Shown here piece by piece: positions 18,501 to 27,412 of a stretch of 64,000 bases of DNA. The DNA is from Mucilaginibacter phyllosphaerae (GTDB lineage Bacteria; Bacteroidota; Bacteroidia; Sphingobacteriales; Sphingobacteriaceae). Location: positions 62,001-126,000 of the forward strand of contig NZ_SNQG01000006.1 in assembly GCF_004378255.1 (NCBI RefSeq), read 5' to 3'. A program made the position numbers and the translations under genes. The first letter of the stretch is position 1, and each line of letters opens with the position of its first letter. The notes below the pieces were generated by a model, which saw only the letters and a list, made by a program, of their open reading frames with translations, searched no databases and had not been told where the DNA came from.

Positions 18501-20096
18501 CGGGTTGGTAACCTGGGCAAAAAACTGTTTAAAATAGCTGGACAGATGCTGCGGTTTATCAGATAATATAGCCAGAGGCACATCGGTACCCATAGATCCT
18601 ATCGGCTCCTTGCCATCCAAAGCCATTGGTTTGATAATGGTATCGATATCCTCGCGGCTGTAACCAAATACCTGCTGGTAGCGGTAAACAGCATCGGCAC
18701 TAAGACTGGCGAATGACAAACGCGGCTCTGGCAATTCGCCCAAACGGATCTTGTAATTATCCAGCCAGGTACCGTATGGCTGCTGGCCGGTTATTTCCTT
18801 TTTAATTTCTTCATCGGTTATGATCTTACCTTTTTCGGTATCGATCAGTAACATTTTGCCCGGTTGCAGGCGGCCTTTGCGGATAACCGTGCTCTCATCA
18901 ATTTTCAACGTGCCTGCCTCTGATGCAGCTATAACACGGTTATCATTGGTAATTACAAAACGCAGCGGGCGCAGGCCGTTACGGTCAAGCAGGGCGCCTA
19001 CCAGTTTACCATCGGTAAAGCTGATGGCAGCCGGGCCATCCCATGGCTCCATTAAGGTAGCATGGTATTCGTAAAACGCTTTTTTAACCGGATCCATTTG
19101 CTCATTGCCGTCCCATGCTTCGGGTATCAGCATCATCATTACGTGTGGTAACGAGCGGCCGGTATGCAGCAGGATCTCGATAATATTATCCAAACAGGCC
19201 GAATCCGACTGGTTGTTATCTATCACCGGTAAAAGCATTTCCATCTCTTCGTTAGTGAAATAGGCCGATGCAAAGGATTTTACGCCCGAGTAAAACCAGT
19301 TAAGGTTACCGGTAAGCGTGTTGATCTCGCCGTTATGCGCAATTAAGCGGAACGGCTGGGCCAGTTTCCACGACGGGAAAGTGTTGGTTGAAAAACGCGA
19401 GTGGATCAAAGCCAGGCCAGATGTAACCCGCGGATCGGCCAGGTCAGAAAAATACTTACGCAACTGGTAGGTAGTTACCTGCCCTTTATAAATAATGGTA
19501 CGGCAAGAGAAAGATGTAAAGTAAAAATGCTCGGCCGCTGCCGGTATAGTTTCGGTAACGGTTTTGTTGATATAGCGGCGTAAAACATACAGTTTACGTT
19601 CAAAATCATCGGCATTGGTAACGGCGCGCGGGCGGGCAACAAAAAGCTGTTCGCAGTCCGGCTCGGCCTGGCGGGCAGTTTCGCCAATTACAGATGAATC
19701 TACATTCAGCTTGCGGTAGCCCAACAGTTCAAAACCCAGTTTATCTACAGCAGCAGCAATAATTTTGCGGCTTGCCTTTTTCAAAGCTGGCTCTTTAGGA
19801 AAAAATAACATACCTACGCCGTACTCGCCGGGCTCGGGTAAACTAATTTCCAGATCAGAGCATTCTTCCATCAAAAATTCATGTGGCAACTGAATCAAAA
19901 TACCCGCGCCGTCGCCGCTTTCGGGGTCGCAGCCGCATGCACCGCGGTGCTCCATATTCTCTAACATGGTAAGCGCATCGCTAACAATACTGTGCGATTT
20001 ATGGCCGTTTATATTGGTAATAAATCCTGTTCCGCAGGAATCGTGCTCAAATTCCGACCTGTATAGGCCCTGCTGGTTACAATCAGTTTGATCCAT
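15573..20096 (-). CDS. gltB: glutamate synthase large subunit
   Basis: GltB makes two glutamates from glutamine and 2-oxoglutarate. The class II amidotransferase Cys is C21 in DSCGTGF, preceded by a 20-residue propeptide that is normally removed. The central and FMN domains include the GEGGED and GYDGGTGASPISS segments. The 3Fe-4S cysteines are in CIMMRKCHLNTCPVGVAT, and the C-terminal beta-helix domain (GGRALILGETGRNFAAGMSG region) is complete. The length of 1507 residues matches the family. It is first in the gltB-gltD operon. The 259-nt AT-rich divergent region upstream shows only a near-consensus -7 (TAATTTCG) for this gene. Confidence 0.96.
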   Translation of the reverse strand: MDQTDCNQQGLYRSEFEHDSCGTGFITNINGHKSHSIVSDALTMLENMEHRGACGCDPESGDGAGILIQLPHEFLMEECSDLEISLPEPGEYGVGMLFFPKEPALKKASRKIIAAAVDKLGFELLGYRKLNVDSSVIGETARQAEPDCEQLFVARPRAVTNADDFERKLYVLRRYINKTVTETIPAAAEHFYFTSFSCRTIIYKGQVTTYQLRKYFSDLADPRVTSGLALIHSRFSTNTFPSWKLAQPFRLIAHNGEINTLTGNLNWFYSGVKSFASAYFTNEEMEMLLPVIDNNQSDSACLDNIIEILLHTGRSLPHVMMMLIPEAWDGNEQMDPVKKAFYEYHATLMEPWDGPAAISFTDGKLVGALLDRNGLRPLRFVITNDNRVIAASEAGTLKIDESTVIRKGRLQPGKMLLIDTEKGKIITDEEIKKEITGQQPYGTWLDNYKIRLGELPEPRLSFASLSADAVYRYQQVFGYSREDIDTIIKPMALDGKEPIGSMGTDVPLAILSDKPQHLSSYFKQFFAQVTNPPIDPIRERLVMSLATFIGNNGNLLDEDKMHCHCVVLNHPILKNHQLEKLRSIDTGLFHAKTLQTYYNADGNAGSMQKGIARLCRYAEDAVDDGFEVLILSDRAIDSEHAPIPMLLAVSAVHHHLIKKGRRGAVGIVAETGDVWEVHHFATLLAFGATAINPYLALSTIETLKNNGQLETSLDLKTLFKNYVKSVNDGLLKIFSKMGISTLQSYHGSQVFEILGLNKEVVDHYFTGAVTRIEGLGLDEIAKESLCKHKIGFNSPKTENHLLPEGGIYQWKRRGEAHLFNPTTVHLLQHATRSNSYSVYKNYAAAINEQADKHYTIRGLLDFAHHRESISIDEVEPIENIMTRFATGAMSFGSISHEAHSTMAIAMNRIGGKSNTGEGGEDEMRYEKMANGDSMRSAIKQVASARFGVTSNYLSNADELQIKMAQGAKPGEGGQLPGHKVDDWIAKTRHSTPGVGLISPPPHHDIYSIEDLAQLIFDLKNANRAARINVKLVSKAGVGTIAAGVAKAHADVILIAGYDGGTGASPISSVKHAGLPWELGLAEAHQTLVRNKLRSRVVLQTDGQLKTGRDLAIATLMGAEEWGVATAALVAGGCIMMRKCHLNTCPVGVATQDPELRKLFSGSPDHVVNLFRFMAEELREIMAELGFRTINEMVGRVQFLKVKEGLKSWKAKTINLSAILHPVTTAKGSTLYNSEKQDHGMDEIIDWELLKAAKAALEDKTPVFATFDVINVNRTIGTLLSNEISKIYGSAGLPDNTINYKFKGSAGQSFGAFTTKGISFELEGEANDYVGKGLSGAQLAIYPAANATFKPEDNILIGNVALYGATSGELFVRGMAGERFAVRNSGATTVVEGIGDHGCEYMTGGRALILGETGRNFAAGMSGGIAWIYNPNGTFAENCNTEMVDLDPLSLKDEEQITLLLKKHVSLTGSKLAQSILKNWGKASSQFVKVFPKEYKKVLEKLEYQTVS

Positions 20097-20312
20097 TTTA
20101 TTTATCCGCTTATTTAAGACGCGGGTAATAACGAAATTACCAAATTTTCATATTTTTATAAAATCGACGTTAATTTTTTTAAATTTATTAAAACAACAAG
20201 GTTTTTTTACAATTTAATTATTAAGTCGACAATAATCATCTACATTATATATGAATTTAATAATTATTAATGTTTATTTAATATGCACACATAGTAAATA
20301 ACTTATTAACTA

Positions 20313-20320
20313 TAATTTTG
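20313..20320 (+). promoter_or_regulatory. -7 element of the GmhB-like gene
   Basis: TAATTTTG matches TAnnTTTG and lies 36 nt before the ATG. No good -33 box is visible. The rest of the gltB/gmhB intergenic region is A+T-rich without repeats. Confidence 0.4.
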
Positions 20321-20355
20321 CTGAAAATTGAATTCTATCTATAATATTACAATAT

Positions 20356-20847
20356 ATGACCGAAAAAACTAAAGCGGTATTTTTAGACAGAGATGGCGTT
20401 TTAAACCGCGAAATGGGCGATTACGTTTGTAAACTGGAGGACTTTCATGTGCTGGATAATTTTGACGCGCTAAAAGAATTACAAAATCGTGGCTACCTGC
20501 TTTTAGTGGCAACCAACCAGGGCGGCCTGGCCAAAGGCTGGTATAACGAAACAGAACTAAACAAGATGCACGCCCACCTGAAACAGGTTTACCAGGAACA
20601 TGGTGTAGAAATTACCGACTTTTTTTATTGCCCCCACCACCCCAACTTTAGCGGCGACTGCGATTGCCGCAAACCAAAACCGGGATTGCTTTTACAGGGG
20701 ATAGAGAAATACAATGTTGACCCATCTAAATCATACTTTATAGGCGACCGCGAACGCGATGTGGAAGCCGGTACTGCTGCCGGTGTAAAAGGCATCCTGA
20801 TCAACAGCGACCAGCCGATAAGCACCGTATTGGATCTGATAGATTAA
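20356..20847 (+). CDS. HAD-family phosphatase, GmhB type (heptose bisphosphate phosphatase-like)
   Basis: This HAD enzyme resembles D-glycero-D-manno-heptose 1,7-bisphosphate 7-phosphatase, which acts in the synthesis of ADP-heptose for lipopolysaccharide. The catalytic motif I is FLDRDGVLN, motif II is VATNQGG, and the GmhB-specific zinc loop reads CPHHPNFSGDCDCRKPKPG. Motif IV is FIGDRERDVEAG. The 163 residues fit a compact GmhB. The histidinol-phosphatase domain of HisB is a close relative, but the zinc loop and the absence of a dehydratase domain favour GmhB. No other heptose gene is nearby. Confidence 0.8.
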   Translation: MTEKTKAVFLDRDGVLNREMGDYVCKLEDFHVLDNFDALKELQNRGYLLLVATNQGGLAKGWYNETELNKMHAHLKQVYQEHGVEITDFFYCPHHPNFSGDCDCRKPKPGLLLQGIEKYNVDPSKSYFIGDRERDVEAGTAAGVKGILINSDQPISTVLDLID

Positions 20848-20905
20848 AGGAAATAAAACATTTTAAAGCATACATCCTTTTATATGTTTTAAGCACTGCC
20901 GCAAT

Positions 20906-22432
20906 TTGGACAAATTAAAAAACTACGATACGCTGCTGTTTTCGGCGATGGCATTTTATGCCATATACCTGTTTACCAGTTACAATGGTGCAGGTATCTC
21001 GCCCGACTCTATCATGTACACCAGCGCCGCCCGTAACTTTGTTGCAAACGGCAACCTGCATACCTTCAATCATATACCTATAGTTGATTTCCCGGTATTT
21101 TATCCTCTTTTTCTGGGCATCATCAGCTTTGTGAGCCAAACAGACCCGGTTGCCTTTGGCGCGGTATTAAACATGTTTATGTTTGCCACGCTGATATTTG
21201 CCAGCGGGTGGATCATGTCGCGCTTTGTGCCGTCATCACACATTTATAAGTGGCTGGTGTTGGCTGCCATTATTTTAAACCCGGGCTTGCTGCAGGTGTA
21301 CTCCTACCTATGGTCAGAAACGTTGTTTATCCTGGAGGTATTGCTTTTTTTGATCGTTTTCCGGATGTATCTGCTTACCCATGCCGGTAAATGGCTTGTA
21401 TTTGCTGCCGGCATAGCCGCCATAGCCTGTATAACACGCTACGCGGCCGTAACCATTGTAGGCACAGGCGGTTTATTATTATTGCTGGACAGAACCCTGC
21501 CTATCCGCAAAAAAACAGGCCATATACTGATATATGGTTTTGTTAGTATTTCGCTGCTGGTTGCTAATCTTACCTTTAATGCTTTACATACCGGCACGGT
21601 TACCGGCCCCCGCGAACCATCTATAACATCGTTTGGCAAAAACCTGTTCTACTTCGGCTCGGTATTCTGCGAGTGGATAGGGATACCACCAGGCATGTAC
21701 CCCATGTTTGCAATGCCCCTTGCCATTATAATTTTACTTGGCTTTGTAGCTGCATTGGCATATAACTTTATACGCCGTAAACTAAATACCTTCGAAAACC
21801 TGGCCATCACCTTTGCGCTGGTTTATGGGTTATTTATTGTGTTATCGGCCACCTTTTCGCGATACGAACGGATCAACCCGCGGCTGTTATCGCCCATGTA
21901 TATCCCTGCGTTGTGGGGCTATACCAGCTTAGGTTTACTGTTTATAAAAAAATTTGCAGCTAAAAATTTGCGCACGGCTGCAGCAGCTTTGTTTATCATT
22001 CTGATGCTGGGCTACATCACCCAGATATTTTTGATAGATAAACAACGCTATACCGACCAGATAGCCGACGATTACGGCAATCCCGGCTACACCGATAACG
22101 ACTGGATGGAATCGGAATTTGCCAATTACCTTAAACACATGGATAAGGGGATCTTTGCACCTAAAGTTGGTATTTACTCGGATGCGCATGAAGCGGTATA
22201 TTTCTTTTCGGGCATGTCATCCTACCTGGTTCCGCATAAATTTTTCAAAAAGGATGTAGAAAAATTTTACAAGATCAAACGCTTTTACCTCATTTGGTTC
22301 AATAATCTGGAAAATCCGGAACTGATCGATCTTAAGGAAATTAAAAAGATAAAAAAATTAAAGGTGATCAAACAGTTTGAAGATGGTGCGATATATGAGT
22401 ATGACGGAGAGGATAGTCTGAGTCAGAATTGA
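20906..22432 (+). CDS. polytopic membrane protein, GT39/PMT-like glycosyltransferase fold
   Basis: This is an unrecognised integral membrane protein of about 508 residues with ten or more hydrophobic segments and a soluble C-terminal part (about residue 390 onward). The first extracytoplasmic loop contains GISPDSIMYTSAARNF and DFPVFYPLFLG. That acidic-then-YP pattern is typical of the catalytic loop of GT-C (ArnT/PMT-like) glycosyltransferases that use lipid-linked sugars. No ATG precedes the conserved part: the TTG at 20906 (MDKLKNYD) is the most upstream plausible start, and the first ATG is at 20949, inside the first helix. Substrate unknown. Confidence 0.7.
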   Translation: MDKLKNYDTLLFSAMAFYAIYLFTSYNGAGISPDSIMYTSAARNFVANGNLHTFNHIPIVDFPVFYPLFLGIISFVSQTDPVAFGAVLNMFMFATLIFASGWIMSRFVPSSHIYKWLVLAAIILNPGLLQVYSYLWSETLFILEVLLFLIVFRMYLLTHAGKWLVFAAGIAAIACITRYAAVTIVGTGGLLLLLDRTLPIRKKTGHILIYGFVSISLLVANLTFNALHTGTVTGPREPSITSFGKNLFYFGSVFCEWIGIPPGMYPMFAMPLAIIILLGFVAALAYNFIRRKLNTFENLAITFALVYGLFIVLSATFSRYERINPRLLSPMYIPALWGYTSLGLLFIKKFAAKNLRTAAAALFIILMLGYITQIFLIDKQRYTDQIADDYGNPGYTDNDWMESEFANYLKHMDKGIFAPKVGIYSDAHEAVYFFSGMSSYLVPHKFFKKDVEKFYKIKRFYLIWFNNLENPELIDLKEIKKIKKLKVIKQFEDGAIYEYDGEDSLSQN

Positions 22433-22594
22433 CAGAATTTTAGGATTTCCGGAACGGTAATAATTCCTATTCTAAAAATTCATTAATTCCGAAAATTCAA
22501 GTTCAAATATTTACATAAGCACTTATACATATTACCATTTTTATAAAAAATGATTGCTTATTTTATATTTTTAATAATCAATTTCATATAAAAT

Positions 22595-22624
22595 TTTGAT
22601 TTAATAATTCGATACCTATATTTG
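22595..22624 (+). promoter_or_regulatory. his operon promoter
   Basis: The -33 TTTTG ends at 22598 and the -7 TATATTTG is at 22617-22624, with 18 nt between. Transcription would start near 22630. A short inverted repeat, TATAG-TTTA-CTATA (22636-22649), then forms the very 5' end of the leader. Its CTATA arm could alternatively pair with TATAG at 22761-22765, just before hisG. Confidence 0.7.
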
Positions 22625-22655
22625 CAGCGCTCATCTATAGTTTACTATATAAAAA

Positions 22656-22718
22656 ATGGAATTGTACAAACAACATCATCTTCATCTGCACCATCACCGT
22701 CCGGTGATGAATAGATAA
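22656..22718 (+). CDS. hisL: histidine operon leader peptide
   Basis: A 20-codon frame lies between the his promoter and hisG and is too short for standard gene calling. It contains the run HHLHLHHH: six histidines in eight codons (22674-22697). The last part of the frame (22692-22709) is a hairpin, CATCACC-GTCC-GGTGATG, so ribosomes paused at the His codons would sit on or next to it. This is the classical design of ribosome-mediated attenuation by charged tRNA-His. A T-run (22750-22756) preceded by CAGCCCCCG lies between the peptide and hisG, but no complementary G-rich arm was found, so the terminator half is unclear. The assignment rests on composition and position. Confidence 0.85.
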   Translation: MELYKQHHLHLHHHRPVMNR

Positions 22719-22756
22719 TGTATGTTTCTACGCGAAATAACAGCCCCCGTTTTTTT
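22692..22756 (+). promoter_or_regulatory. candidate his attenuator region
   Basis: The hairpin at 22692-22709 overlaps the last His codons of the leader peptide, and a seven-T run lies at 22750-22756, 30 nt before the hisG start. A complete intrinsic terminator stem was not found by eye. The control could therefore be translational or involve a longer-range pairing. Confidence 0.5.
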
Positions 22757-22785
22757 ACTTTATAGTACACCCTTAAAATCAACTT

Positions 22786-23637
22786 GTGAAAACATTAAAA
22801 ATAGCGATCCAAAAATCGGGTCGGCTCAACGAAAAATCCGTTGAATTATTAAAAAATTGCGGCCTTAATTTCGAAAATTATAAAAGCTCGCTTATCTCCC
22901 CCGTATCAAACTTCCCATTAGAAATTCTTTTTCTTCGTGACGACGATATACCCGAATATGTACAGGATGGCATTGCCGACCTGGGCATAGTTGGCGAAAA
23001 CGTTATACAGGAAACTGAGGTAGAAGTTAGCTACCTGCAAAAACTTGGCTTTGGAAAATGCTCTTTAAAAATTGCTGTGCCAAACAATAATAGCATAACC
23101 GCTTTAGAGCAGCTTAACGGCAAAGCTATTGCTACTACCTACCCGGTTATACTGGGCAAATACCTGGCAGAAAAAAACATTACGTCAGATATCCGCACTA
23201 TTTCAGGATCGGTAGAGATCTCTCCCGGCCTTGGTTTAAGCGATGCCATTTGCGATCTGGTATCAACCGGCGGCACTTTAAAAAGTAACGGGCTTGTTCC
23301 GTTTGCAGATGTAATGAGCAGCGAGGCGGTATTAATTGGCCAAAAAGGCAGCGAGAACGACGATTTGGTGCAGGAATTGATACAGCGTATCCAGTCGGTA
23401 TTGCGCGCTAAGGAAACCAAATATGTGGTGCTGAATGTAGAACGTAAAAACCTGAATGCCGTTACCGCATTGCTGCCGGGTGTAAAAAGCCCATCGGTAG
23501 TGCCATTGGCAGAGGGCGATTGGGTGGCTGTACACACCGTTATCCCCGAGCGCGATTTTTGGGACCGCATCAGCCAGCTAAAACAAGCAGGCGCACAAGG
23601 CATTGTAGTAATGCCGATAGAGAAGATAATATTGTAA
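22786..23637 (+). CDS. hisG: ATP phosphoribosyltransferase (long form)
   Basis: HisG joins ATP and PRPP in the first step of histidine synthesis and is feedback-inhibited by histidine. The start is GTG at 22786 (MKTLKIAIQKSGRLNEKS), exactly where HisG proteins begin. The PRPP-binding region reads ISGSVEISPGLGLSDAICDLVSTGGTL. The 283-residue length and the C-terminal domain (VPLAEGDWVAVHTVI) show it is the long, hexameric form with its own ACT-like regulatory domain, not the short HisZ-dependent form. It is the first enzyme gene of the operon, and its stop codon overlaps the edge of a repeat element. Confidence 0.96.
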   Translation: MKTLKIAIQKSGRLNEKSVELLKNCGLNFENYKSSLISPVSNFPLEILFLRDDDIPEYVQDGIADLGIVGENVIQETEVEVSYLQKLGFGKCSLKIAVPNNNSITALEQLNGKAIATTYPVILGKYLAEKNITSDIRTISGSVEISPGLGLSDAICDLVSTGGTLKSNGLVPFADVMSSEAVLIGQKGSENDDLVQELIQRIQSVLRAKETKYVVLNVERKNLNAVTALLPGVKSPSVVPLAEGDWVAVHTVIPERDFWDRISQLKQAGAQGIVVMPIEKIIL

Positions 23638-23731
23638 GCCCCACCCAAACCCTTCCCGAAAGGGAGGGCTTAATATGGTGGTGTAAATAAATAAAAAGTC
23701 TCCCCTATTGGGGAAGATTTAGAGGGGGCCT
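23636..23731. repeat. AGCCCC/GGGGCT inverted pair between hisG and hisD
   Basis: The left half (23636-23672) begins AAGCCCCACCC, includes the palindrome CCCTTCCCGAAAGGGAGGG and overlaps the hisG stop codon. The right half (23697-23731) ends GATTTAGAGGGGGCCT and abuts the hisD ATG directly. The element therefore fills the whole intergenic space. Confidence 0.88.
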
Positions 23732-25018
23732 ATGGAAACATTCAATTATTCAGATTTAAGCAAAACAGATATCGCCCGCCTGGTTCAGCGTAATGTTGAC
23801 CCGGCGAATGAGATCCGTGCGTTGGTAGAGGATGTGATAGCACATGTTAAGCAACATGGCGACCGTGCACTTTATGATTATACGCACAAATTTGACAAGG
23901 TTGAACTGACCAGACTATACCTGGATAAAGCCGAACTGGAAGAAATTGCGAGTGCCGTATCAGAAGATCAGCAGGAAGCTTTGCAAACGGCTTATGCCAA
24001 CATTTATAAATTTCATAAGGCACAGTTAAAAACTGAGGACAAGGTAGAAACCATGCCAGGTGTAACCTGCTGGCGTGAATTAAGGGCGATTGAAAAAGTA
24101 GGCCTGTATATTCCCGGCGGTACGGCGGTTTTGCCATCTACCTTTTTAATGCTGGGCATCCCGGCAAGAATAGCGGGCTGCAGCGAGATCGTAGTGTGCT
24201 CTCCACCCCAAAAAAATGGCAAGGTAAATGCATTTATAGCTTACGTAGCTTTGATGCTGGGTGTAAACAGGGTGTATTTAGTTGGCGGTTCGCAGGCTAT
24301 TGCAGCCATGGCTTACGGTACCGAAACCATTAGCAGGGTTGACAAGATCTTTGGCCCCGGCAACCAGTTTGTAACCAAGGCTAAAACCATCATTCAATCT
24401 ACCACAAGTACTGCTATTGATATGCCGGCAGGCCCGTCTGAAGTTTTGGTTATTGCCGATAAAACAGCCAACCCTGCTTATGTAGCTGCCGACCTGCTGG
24501 CACAAGCCGAGCATGGGATAGACAGCCAGTCGGTTTTGGTTTGTACTTCACAAGAAATTGCTGATAAAACGCTGGGTGAGGTGACAAAACAGCTTATCGT
24601 TTTGCCACGTGCTGAAATAGCTAAACAAGCTTTGGATAACTCTTACATCATCATCACAGGTGATTTGAATGAGGCCATGGATTTTAGCAACCAATATGCA
24701 CCCGAGCACTTAATTTTAGCAACCGAAAGCTGGAAAGAGATAACCGGCAAGATCATTAACGCAGGTTCTGTTTTCCTGGGGAATTTAACCCCGGAGAGCG
24801 CCGGCGACTATGCATCGGGCACCAATCATACGCTGCCTACCAGCAGTTATGCCAGGGCCTATTCGGGGGTATCGGTAGATTCGTTTGTAAAGAAAATAAC
24901 CTTTCAGTACTTAACGGAAGAAGGCATACAAAATATAGGCCCCTCTGTAGAGATACTGGCCGAAATGGAAGGGTTACATGCGCACAAAAATGCTGTGAGT
25001 GTGAGGATGAATAAATAA
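23732..25018 (+). CDS. hisD: histidinol dehydrogenase
   Basis: HisD oxidises L-histidinol to L-histidine in two NAD-dependent steps at a zinc site. At 428 residues it is full length. IFGPGNQFV and the DMPAGPSEVLVIAD segment are family signatures. The catalytic Glu-His pair is in QYAPEHLIL, and the C-terminal EGLHAHKNAV carries the zinc-binding histidine. The ATG follows directly on a repeat end (GAGGGGGCCT), which may act as a purine-rich ribosome-binding sequence. Confidence 0.97.
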   Translation: METFNYSDLSKTDIARLVQRNVDPANEIRALVEDVIAHVKQHGDRALYDYTHKFDKVELTRLYLDKAELEEIASAVSEDQQEALQTAYANIYKFHKAQLKTEDKVETMPGVTCWRELRAIEKVGLYIPGGTAVLPSTFLMLGIPARIAGCSEIVVCSPPQKNGKVNAFIAYVALMLGVNRVYLVGGSQAIAAMAYGTETISRVDKIFGPGNQFVTKAKTIIQSTTSTAIDMPAGPSEVLVIADKTANPAYVAADLLAQAEHGIDSQSVLVCTSQEIADKTLGEVTKQLIVLPRAEIAKQALDNSYIIITGDLNEAMDFSNQYAPEHLILATESWKEITGKIINAGSVFLGNLTPESAGDYASGTNHTLPTSSYARAYSGVSVDSFVKKITFQYLTEEGIQNIGPSVEILAEMEGLHAHKNAVSVRMNK

Positions 25019-25024
25019 GTAACC

Positions 25025-25111
25025 ATGTCATTGCGAACGGTAGCGTGGCAATCTTAGCATGTCCGCTTGTCCTATGAGATTGCCGCGTCGCTACGCTCCT
25101 CGCAATGACAT
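25025..25111. repeat. GTCATTGCGA-family MITE-like element between hisD and hisC
   Basis: Perfect 11-bp terminal inverted repeats, ATGTCATTGCG and CGCAATGACAT, bound the element. A nested pair, GGCAATCT and AGATTGCC, lies inside, so the whole transcript segment can fold into one long hairpin. A related copy is at 47460-47555 and one end is at 6831-6860. Confidence 0.88.
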
Positions 25112-25128
25112 ATTGAATAAAGAATATC

Positions 25129-26175
25129 ATGTTCGAGTTAAATAACATATTACGCCAAAACATTAAAAACCTAACCCCCTACTCTTCTGCAAGGGATGAG
25201 TACACGGGCGAGGCCAGCGTATTTCTGGATGCGAACGAAAATGCGTTTGGGTCGCCGTTAAGCAATGCCTACAACCGCTACCCCGACCCGATGCAGCACC
25301 AGTTAAAGTTGCGCCTAAGCAGTGTTAAAGGTGTACCTGCGCGCAACATCTTTTTGGGTAACGGTAGCGATGAGGCTATAGATATTTTGTTCCGCAGCTT
25401 TTGCAATCCCGGCGTTGATAATGTGATCATTGTACCTCCTACCTACGGCATGTATCAGGTATCGGCCAATATTAATGATGTAGAGGCCAAAAAAGTATTA
25501 CTTACTGATGATTACCAGCTTAACCTGGAAGGTATTGCCGAAGCTATCGACAAAAACACCAAATTGATCTTTATCTGCTCGCCCAACAACCCGACGGGCA
25601 ACTCTATCAACCGAGACGATATTGAAACCCTGCTGGCTAACTTTAGCGGCATTGTAGTGATCGATGAAGCTTATATCAACTACAGCCGTCAAAAAACTTT
25701 TATACAGGAGTTAACAGAATACGCTAACCTGGTAGTGCTGCAAACGCTATCCAAAGCTTGGGGTTTGGCAGGCTTACGTGTAGGGATGGCCTTTGCCAGC
25801 GAAGAGATCATTGAGGTGATGAATAAGGTAAAACCTCCTTACAATATTAACGAGGCATCACAGCTATTAGCGCTGGAAGCATTGGGGAATGTTGCTCAGG
25901 TAAATGAATGGATCAAACAGACTTTGCAGGAACGCGACAGCTTGGTATTAACCCTGAAAAAGCTTGATTTTGTACTGGATATTTATCCGTCGGATGCCAA
26001 CTTTATCCTGGTAAAAACCACCAGCGCACGTGGCATTTACGACTTTTTGGTGCAGCACGGCATCATCATCCGCGACCGCTCTAAAGTAGAACTTTGCGAG
26101 GGTTGCCTGCGTATTACCATAGGCACACCTGCCGAAAATGAAACATTGATAACAACCCTACAGCAATACAAATAA
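25129..26175 (+). CDS. hisC: histidinol-phosphate aminotransferase
   Basis: HisC transfers an amino group from glutamate to imidazole acetol phosphate using PLP. It is 348 residues long. The substrate/PLP contacts include [11 protein letters not shown] near the N-terminus, SPNNPTGN, the VIDEAYINY Asp/Tyr motif and the PLP lysine in [13 protein letters not shown]. The C-terminal arginine region reads [13 protein letters not shown]. It is separated from hisB by only 2 nt, so translation is probably coupled. Confidence 0.97.
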   Translation: MFELNNILRQNIKNLTPYSSARDEYTGEASVFLDANENAFGSPLSNAYNRYPDPMQHQLKLRLSSVKGVPARNIFLGNGSDEAIDILFRSFCNPGVDNVIIVPPTYGMYQVSANINDVEAKKVLLTDDYQLNLEGIAEAIDKNTKLIFICSPNNPTGNSINRDDIETLLANFSGIVVIDEAYINYSRQKTFIQELTEYANLVVLQTLSKAWGLAGLRVGMAFASEEIIEVMNKVKPPYNINEASQLLALEALGNVAQVNEWIKQTLQERDSLVLTLKKLDFVLDIYPSDANFILVKTTSARGIYDFLVQHGIIIRDRSKVELCEGCLRITIGTPAENETLITTLQQYK

Positions 26176-26177
26176 TA

Positions 26178-27320
26178 ATGAGCAAGCTGCAAAAAGTACT
26201 TTTTATTGACCGCGACGGTACGCTGATTGAAGAAACACCTGATGAACAGATAGATTCGTTCGCGAAACTGACGTTTTATCCCGGCGCATTACAATACCTG
26301 CCAAAAATTGCTGCCGAGCTTGATTTTGAACTGGTAATGGTGACTAATCAGGATGGTTTAGGGACAGCAGTGTATCCCGAAGATACCTTTTACCCGGTGC
26401 ATAACTTCATCCTGAAAACTTTTGAGAACGAGGGTGTGGTTTTTACCGACCAGGCTATTGACCGTACCTTTCCTAAAGATAACGCCCCTACCCGCAAACC
26501 GGCAACAGGCTTACTCACCAAATATCTGGACAAAACCAAATACGACCTTAAAAACTCCTTTACTATTGGCGACCGTAGGAATGATGTGCTGCTGGCTAAA
26601 AACCTGGGCGCAAAAGCCATCTGGATAAATAATCAATCGGGCCTGGGCGATCAGGAATTTAAGCAGGATGATGATATTACCCATGTAGTTGCCCTGCAAA
26701 CCACCGAATGGAAGAAAATTTACGAGTTTTTAAAACTGGGCGAACGGGTGATAGAACATCGCCGCACCACTAAAGAAACAGATATATACATTAAGCTAAA
26801 CCTGGATGGTACCGGCGAAGCCAAAGTATCTACCGGGCTTAACTTTTTCGACCACATGCTGGACCAGATTGCCCGCCATGGCGGTATCGATCTGGAAGTA
26901 ACCGCTAAAGGCGATTTGCATATTGATGAACATCATACCATTGAAGATACGGGCATTGCTTTAGGCGAAGTTTTTGCTACTGCTTTAGGCAATAAAATGG
27001 GTATAGAACGTTATGGTTTTTGCCTGCCAATGGATGATTGCCTGGCACAGGCGGCGATTGATTTTGGCGGTCGAAACTGGATTGTGTGGGATGCCGTATT
27101 TAACAGAGAGAAGGTGGGCGATGTACCGACAGAAATGTTCTATCACTTTTTTAAATCATTCAGCGATGCTTCTAAATGCAACCTGAATATTAAAGCTGAA
27201 GGCCATAACGAACATCACAAAATAGAAGCTATATTTAAGGCCTTTGCCAAAGCCATAAAAATGGCCGTAAAGCGCGACGTTAATAAAATGGTTTTACCAA
27301 GTACAAAGGGATTGCTTTAG
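26178..27320 (+). CDS. hisB: bifunctional histidinol-phosphatase / imidazoleglycerol-phosphate dehydratase
   Basis: This is a two-domain HisB. Residues 1 to about 165 form a HAD phosphatase ([11 protein letters not shown] motif I, VTNQDGLG motif [12 protein letters not shown] motif IV), which dephosphorylates histidinol phosphate. Residues about 190-380 form the dehydratase, with the manganese-binding [27 protein letters not shown] and [15 protein letters not shown] motifs. The fusion is known from E. coli and many Bacteroidota. The stop codon TAG shares its last two bases with the first two of a repeat element. Confidence 0.97.
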   Translation: MSKLQKVLFIDRDGTLIEETPDEQIDSFAKLTFYPGALQYLPKIAAELDFELVMVTNQDGLGTAVYPEDTFYPVHNFILKTFENEGVVFTDQAIDRTFPKDNAPTRKPATGLLTKYLDKTKYDLKNSFTIGDRRNDVLLAKNLGAKAIWINNQSGLGDQEFKQDDDITHVVALQTTEWKKIYEFLKLGERVIEHRRTTKETDIYIKLNLDGTGEAKVSTGLNFFDHMLDQIARHGGIDLEVTAKGDLHIDEHHTIEDTGIALGEVFATALGNKMGIERYGFCLPMDDCLAQAAIDFGGRNWIVWDAVFNREKVGDVPTEMFYHFFKSFSDASKCNLNIKAEGHNEHHKIEAIFKAFAKAIKMAVKRDVNKMVLPSTKGLL

Positions 27321-27412
27321 CCCCCTAACCCCCTAAAGGGGGAACAGAATTTTCATATGGTTGAAACTAATAAAGATGCTTTTCAAAAACTCCCCCTTCA
27401 GGGGGCCGGGGG
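27319..27412. repeat. AGCCCC/GGGGCT inverted pair between hisB and hisH, partly coding
   Basis: The left half AGCCCCCTAACCCCCTAAAG (27319 onward) and the right half CCCCCTTCAGGGGGCCGGGG (27392 onward) are inverted copies about 45 nt apart. The spacer contains the hisH start codon at 27357, and the right half is translated as part of HisH. Confidence 0.88.

Noticed and set aside
22719..22785. Complete intrinsic terminator before hisG
   Set aside because: There is a C-rich stretch and a T-run but no complementary G-rich arm in the leader, so only a candidate attenuator region is listed.
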